Assembly: GCA_041392125.1 (NCBI GenBank)
Contig: JAWKMR010000017.1
Location: 1-27,297, forward strand
Source: Halomarinibacterium sp041392125
GTDB lineage: Bacteria; Bacteroidota; Bacteroidia; Flavobacteriales; Flavobacteriaceae
Length of the DNA: 27,297 nt
Direction of reading: 5' to 3'
In this document: positions 23,516-27,297 of the stretch, piece after piece
Position numbering within the stretch: position 1 is the first letter of the stretch
Layout of the letters: the number at the start of each line of letters is the position of its first letter
Translations under genes and position numbers: made by a program
Notes under the pieces: model-generated
Seen by the model: only the letters and a program-made list of their open reading frames with translations
What the model was told of the DNA's origin: nothing
Databases searched by the model: none

Positions 23516-24679
23516 TTATACTTCATTCTTCTGGCGGGCTTTATACCACCGTTCAGGAATTTCCTGATTTGTTGCACCCAAATAATCGCCATAAGTGCAA
23601 GGTAATAACGTTTGTGTTTTTAATTTATTATTAACATTTGAAATAAATGGTAATTCTATCCACCATCTACCCGTTTTATTGCTCTTTTTGAATACTAACA
23701 CTTCCTCACCTACCGGTACTTTGTAGGTTTTATAATGCGTGTCATTATTAAAATCTTCATCTTTTATCCTAAAATTAACCCCTTCTATAAAATACCAGAG
23801 TATTTGTGAGAGTAACATAGCAGGACTTTCTACTTGAGAAAATTCTTTTAATTCATAGATACCAAAGGAACTCACACGATTACTAATTCCCGCATATCGT
23901 GCAATGGCACAAATTTCTCGACTGTCAAATCCATTGGGGCTACTATAATATTTATAACTTAAATCCCCACTTTTTATTGTGGTAACATCTATAGCAACTA
24001 TATCTGCATCTCTTAAAACAGGTTCAACTTTGGTAATATCTTCAGTAACACTTCCTAACCGATAGGCATCGAAATAGAGTTTATCCATAAGAGCAATCTC
24101 TGCCGGAGGATTAAAAAATGATTGATAACCCAACACACTGTAGTTAAAAAGATTATAAGGTTTGTCAACGATAATCTTCCCTACATACGATGTATTGGAA
24201 ATAGGATTTTCGGCAATACCTAAATCAAAACGATTATCTACGTTTACCAAATTAATCATTTTTTTGAAGCTATCGTACGCTCGATATTGAGAATACAGCA
24301 GATCTTGACTTCCTCCTAATATAATAGGTATAATGTTTTTTTGAAGTAAAGCTTCGGTAACTGTTTTTAAGGCAAAGTGAGAATCTTCGGGAGTAGCTCC
24401 TTTTTCAATGTCTCCTAAATCGACCATCTTGAGGGACCAATTACCGGGATACAAACTATAAAATGTTTTCCGAAGGGTTTCAAAAGAAATTTCTTCTCCT
24501 AAATAGTTTTCATCATTTCTATTTTCCTTAATTCCTAGAATAGCGAAAGACACATTCTTTAGGTCGGGTAACACTCCTTGGGTTTTATGAAGTGCAATTT
24601 CTTTTCCCAACGTTCCCATGGGTAAAATTTCGAGGTGCGCAACAACCGATTTTGAAACCGGGGAGAGAAATTCTATCAT
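23516..24679 (-). CDS. Arginase/formimidoylglutamase-fold protein with degenerate metal site
   Basis: A 387-residue member of the ureohydrolase fold, of the type often annotated formimidoylglutamase in Flavobacteriaceae. Aligning the canonical motifs by eye, the metal ligands are largely changed. The GGDH histidine is Q125 (GGSQ); DAHxD becomes D148-N-R150-F-D152, with histidine replaced by arginine; DxD is D231-V-T233. Three aspartates remain, but both histidines and the last aspartate are gone. Catalysis by a binuclear manganese centre is therefore doubtful. The ATG overlaps the topA stop (ATGA), so translation is coupled to topA. It lies just before gldK. Confidence 0.85.
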   Translation of the reverse strand: MIEFLSPVSKSVVAHLEILPMGTLGKEIALHKTQGVLPDLKNVSFAILGIKENRNDENYLGEEISFETLRKTFYSLYPGNWSLKMVDLGDIEKGATPEDSHFALKTVTEALLQKNIIPIILGGSQDLLYSQYRAYDSFKKMINLVNVDNRFDLGIAENPISNTSYVGKIIVDKPYNLFNYSVLGYQSFFNPPAEIALMDKLYFDAYRLGSVTEDITKVEPVLRDADIVAIDVTTIKSGDLSYKYYSSPNGFDSREICAIARYAGISNRVSSFGIYELKEFSQVESPAMLLSQILWYFIEGVNFRIKDEDFNNDTHYKTYKVPVGEEVLVFKKSNKTGRWWIELPFISNVNNKLKTQTLLPCTYGDYLGATNQEIPERWYKARQKNEV

Positions 24680-27171
24680 TTCTTTTTAGCAGGAGCTTTT
24701 TTTACGTTGGTTTTTTTCTTTGGGGTTTTCTTTTCTAAAATGTTTTTTACTTCTTCCAAAGTTAATTTATCTGCCTTAGTGGTTTTGGGTAATTCTACTT
24801 TGGTTTTTCCTTTTATTAAATGAAAACGCCCCCATCTGGCCTTTTCAATTTTAATGCCTTCCGAAGGCCATTCCTGCACTAATTTATCAATTTCCTTTTG
24901 TAATTTATCCTTAATAAGTTCCTCAACATCTTTTTCCGAAAGGTTATCGAAATCGTATTTTTTATTTACATTAATAAAAATATTGTTCCACTTTATGAAA
25001 GGGCCAAAGCGTCCCACTCCCTTTTGAACCGGTAATCCTTCGTATTTATAGATAGGAGCATCCGCTTTTTTCTTTTCTTCAATGAGTTCTTTAGCTGTTT
25101 CTAAAGTAACATCTAAGGGATCCATTCCCTGCGGAAGGGAAATAAATTTCTTTCCAAACCGCACGTAAGGACCATAACGCCCATTGGCAACCTCCACATC
25201 TTCCCCATCATAAACCCCCAATTGCTTGGGAAGTTTAAAGAGATCTAATACTTCCTCAAAAGTAATTTGATGCAATTGCTGATCGGGTCTTAGGCTTGCA
25301 AACTTTTTGTCGTCATCATCAGCCCCCCCAATTTGTGCCATAGGGCCAAATTTCCCTAAACGCACTAATACAGGTTTTCCGGTTTCGGGATCGTTCCCCA
25401 AAATACGCTCCCCGCTTTCTCTATCGGCATTTTCTTGTACATTTTCTACTTGTGGATGAAATTTTTTATAGAAATCCTTCATCATCTGTGTCCATTCTTC
25501 TTTTCCTTCAGCAATTTCATCAAAATCTTCTTCCACTTTGGCCGTGAAATTATAGTCCACAATATTCTTAAAATGATCTATCAAAAAATCGGTAACAATC
25601 ATTCCAATATCGGTAGGGACTAATTTCCCTTTATCGCTACCCACAGTCTCCTTTAATTTCTTTTCTTTCAAAGTATCTTTTTCCAATACCCACTGACTGT
25701 ATCTTCGTTCCACACCATCAATAGATCCTTTTTCCACATAATTTCTGGCAATAATGGTAGAAATAGTTGGCGCATAAGTAGAGGGACGGCCAATCCCCAA
25801 TTCTTCCAATTGTTTTACCAAAGAAGCCTCTGTATATCGGTACGGGGGTCTTGTGAAACGTTCGGTAGCGGTAATGAAATTATTTTGAAGGGCTGCGCCT
25901 TCTTTTAAATAGGGAAGCATCCCTTCTTGTTCTTCTTCATCAAAATCGGTTCCTTCCAAATATACTTTCAAGAATCCGTCAAATTGAAGCATCTCTCCAT
26001 TGGCGGTAAACGATTCGGAAACTTTTTGAGAAGAAAGAATATCAATCTTCACATGGGTTCGCTCCAGCTTTGCGTCGCTCATTTGTGAAGCAAGTGTCCG
26101 TTTCCAAATTAAATCGTATAATCGCTCTTGGTCTCGATCTCCCGAAATAGCATGTTGCGACATATCAGTGGGACGAATAGCTTCGTGTGCCTCTTGTGCC
26201 CCTTTTGCTTTACTTTTATAGACCCGTGGTTTACTGTATTCCTCTCCGTAGGAATGTTCAATCTCTTTTTGAGCTGCATCCATGGCTTCTTTGGAAAGGT
26301 TTACACTATCGGTCCTCATATACGTTATAAGTCCCGATTCATACAAACGTTGCGCAACGGTCATCGTTTTTCCTACTGAAAAATATAATTTCCGAGAGGC
26401 CTCTTGCTGAAGTGTGGAAGTGGTAAAGGGAGCCGCCGGAGATTTTGTTCCGGGTTTTTTTGACAATTCACCAACTTTATAATGAGCTCCTATATTATTT
26501 TGAAGAAATTGTTTAGCTTCTTCTTCAGTATCAAAATTTTTAGGAAGTTTTGCTTTAAACTTGCTTCCGTCTTCTGTAATAAATTCTGCATCAATTCTAA
26601 ACGAAGCGACCGGAGTAAAAGATTCTATTTCACGTTCACGCTCAACAATTAAACGTACAGCCACACTTTGCACCCTCCCGGCGGAAAGCCCTCCTTTTAC
26701 TTTACGCCATAAAACAGGAGATAGTTCGTATCCTACTAAACGATCCAAAACACGTCTTGCTTGTTGGGCGTTTACCAGATTATAATCTATTTTACGTGGG
26801 TTTTCAATTGCTTTTAGAATCGCAGTCTTGGTAATTTCGTGAAAGACAATACGTTTCGTTTTGTTGTCTTTTAAATCTAATGATTCTGCTAAATGCCAGG
26901 CAATAGCCTCTCCTTCTCTATCTTCATCACTGGCGAGCCAGACAGTTTCGGCTTTCTCGGCTAATCCTTTCAACTCTTTAACCAATGCCTTTTTATCGCG
27001 AGAAACAATATATTTAGGTGTAAAGTCGCCATCCACATCAACGCCTAATTCTTTAGAAGGAAGGTCTGCAATGTGTCCAAAACTGGAAGTTACCTTAAAA
27101 TCCTTGCCTAAAAATTTTTCTATCGTTTTAGCTTTTGCGGGGGACTCAACAATCACTAAATTTTTTGCCAT
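24676..27171 (-). CDS. topA: DNA topoisomerase I
   Basis: An 831-residue type IA topoisomerase that relaxes negative supercoils. The TOPRIM domain starts at VIVESPAKAKTIEKFLG (E9) and has the acidic triad D82, D84, E86 in SDEDREGEA. The active-site tyrosine is Y284 (LITYMRTDS). The core extends to about residue 590. Several C-terminal topoisomerase repeats follow (VLVRLGKFGPMAQIGG, VEVANGRYGPYVRFG, QKGVGRFGPFIKW), without zinc-binding cysteines, then a lysine-rich tail (PKKKTNVKKAPAKKK) of the DNA-binding type. The start is the ATG at 27171, 20 bases after an exact -7 box. It overlaps the next gene by 4 bp. Confidence 0.97.
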   Translation of the reverse strand: MAKNLVIVESPAKAKTIEKFLGKDFKVTSSFGHIADLPSKELGVDVDGDFTPKYIVSRDKKALVKELKGLAEKAETVWLASDEDREGEAIAWHLAESLDLKDNKTKRIVFHEITKTAILKAIENPRKIDYNLVNAQQARRVLDRLVGYELSPVLWRKVKGGLSAGRVQSVAVRLIVEREREIESFTPVASFRIDAEFITEDGSKFKAKLPKNFDTEEEAKQFLQNNIGAHYKVGELSKKPGTKSPAAPFTTSTLQQEASRKLYFSVGKTMTVAQRLYESGLITYMRTDSVNLSKEAMDAAQKEIEHSYGEEYSKPRVYKSKAKGAQEAHEAIRPTDMSQHAISGDRDQERLYDLIWKRTLASQMSDAKLERTHVKIDILSSQKVSESFTANGEMLQFDGFLKVYLEGTDFDEEEQEGMLPYLKEGAALQNNFITATERFTRPPYRYTEASLVKQLEELGIGRPSTYAPTISTIIARNYVEKGSIDGVERRYSQWVLEKDTLKEKKLKETVGSDKGKLVPTDIGMIVTDFLIDHFKNIVDYNFTAKVEEDFDEIAEGKEEWTQMMKDFYKKFHPQVENVQENADRESGERILGNDPETGKPVLVRLGKFGPMAQIGGADDDDKKFASLRPDQQLHQITFEEVLDLFKLPKQLGVYDGEDVEVANGRYGPYVRFGKKFISLPQGMDPLDVTLETAKELIEEKKKADAPIYKYEGLPVQKGVGRFGPFIKWNNIFINVNKKYDFDNLSEKDVEELIKDKLQKEIDKLVQEWPSEGIKIEKARWGRFHLIKGKTKVELPKTTKADKLTLEEVKNILEKKTPKKKTNVKKAPAKKK

Positions 27172-27190
27172 GGTCTATAAATTTGGAGTA

Positions 27191-27198
27191 CAAAAGTA
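27191..27198 (-). promoter_or_regulatory. Candidate -7 box (TACTTTTG) for topA
   Basis: TACTTTTG on the minus strand fits TAnnTTTG, 20 bases before the ATG, giving a short leader. No clear -33 element. Confidence 0.5.
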
Positions 27199-27253
27199 TA
27201 GGATTTTTTTAATACGCTACGATTTGAGCAACAAATTGCCTTATGGTTTCCAC

Positions 27254-27287
27254 AAAAAAAGGGGTTCAAAATTACGTTTGAACCCCT
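27254..27287 (-). terminator. Rho-independent terminator of an upstream gene outside the window
   Basis: An 11-bp perfect stem (27260-27270 with 27277-27287) and 6-base loop are followed on the minus strand by seven T. It points to a minus-strand gene that ends just beyond the window's right edge, so topA is the first gene of its own unit. Confidence 0.85.
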
Positions 27288-27297
27288 ACTAACAAAT

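Noticed and set aside
26861..27292. 143-residue plus-strand frame across the topA start and upstream spacer
   Set aside because: It overlaps the TOPRIM-coding region on the opposite strand and runs into a terminator hairpin. No motif is visible.

Overview
The window looks like chromosomal DNA of a gliding, T9SS-bearing member of the Flavobacteriaceae (phylum Bacteroidota). The evidence is a complete gldK-gldL-gldM-gldN cluster, two proteins with type IX C-terminal sorting domains, and many TAnnTTTG-type -7 promoter boxes typical of the phylum. Family-restricted genes (DUF4199, DUF983, the CPXCG zinc-ribbon protein) and the fairly AT-rich composition agree.

Layout. 1-4.1 kb: a tyrosine recombinase at the window edge, then the ribosome-assembly GTPases der and era around a small two-helix membrane protein. 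4.2-8.0 kb: an AT-richer accessory stretch with a DUF4199 membrane protein, a leucine-rich-repeat T9SS cargo protein whose signal peptide is broken by a one-base frameshift, and a seven-repeat T9SS cargo protein. 8.0-9.4 kb: a Bacteroidota-type hypothetical gene preceded by an 11-bp-period DNA array, then an initiator tRNA-Met whose 5' region carries a 111-bp duplication/insertion. 9.3-15.3 kb: a tightly coupled RND efflux operon (membrane fusion protein, RND pump, TolC-like channel) ending in a 59-residue CPXCG protein. 15.3-18.8 kb: an ABC-F ATPase, a DUF983 protein and an FAD-dependent oxidoreductase. 18.8-23.4 kb: the T9SS/gliding core, transcribed gldK to gldN. 23.5-27.2 kb: topA, translationally coupled to an arginase-fold protein that has lost several metal ligands.

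How the genes work together. GldL and GldM form the proton-driven inner-membrane motor, and GldK (lipoprotein) and GldN form the periplasmic ring of the T9SS. The two proteins ending in YPNP-type domains at 5.0-8.0 kb are predicted substrates of that machine. The efflux operon is a self-contained tripartite pump. der, era, the ABC-F protein, topA and tRNA-fMet are housekeeping.

Most noteworthy are the displaced tRNA-fMet promoter, the 11-bp-phased array, the degenerate arginase-fold protein tied to topA and gldK, the frameshifted signal peptide, and a terminator hairpin that contains the apparent ribosome-binding site of the gene after gldN. All calls come from reading the sequence; no database search was run.
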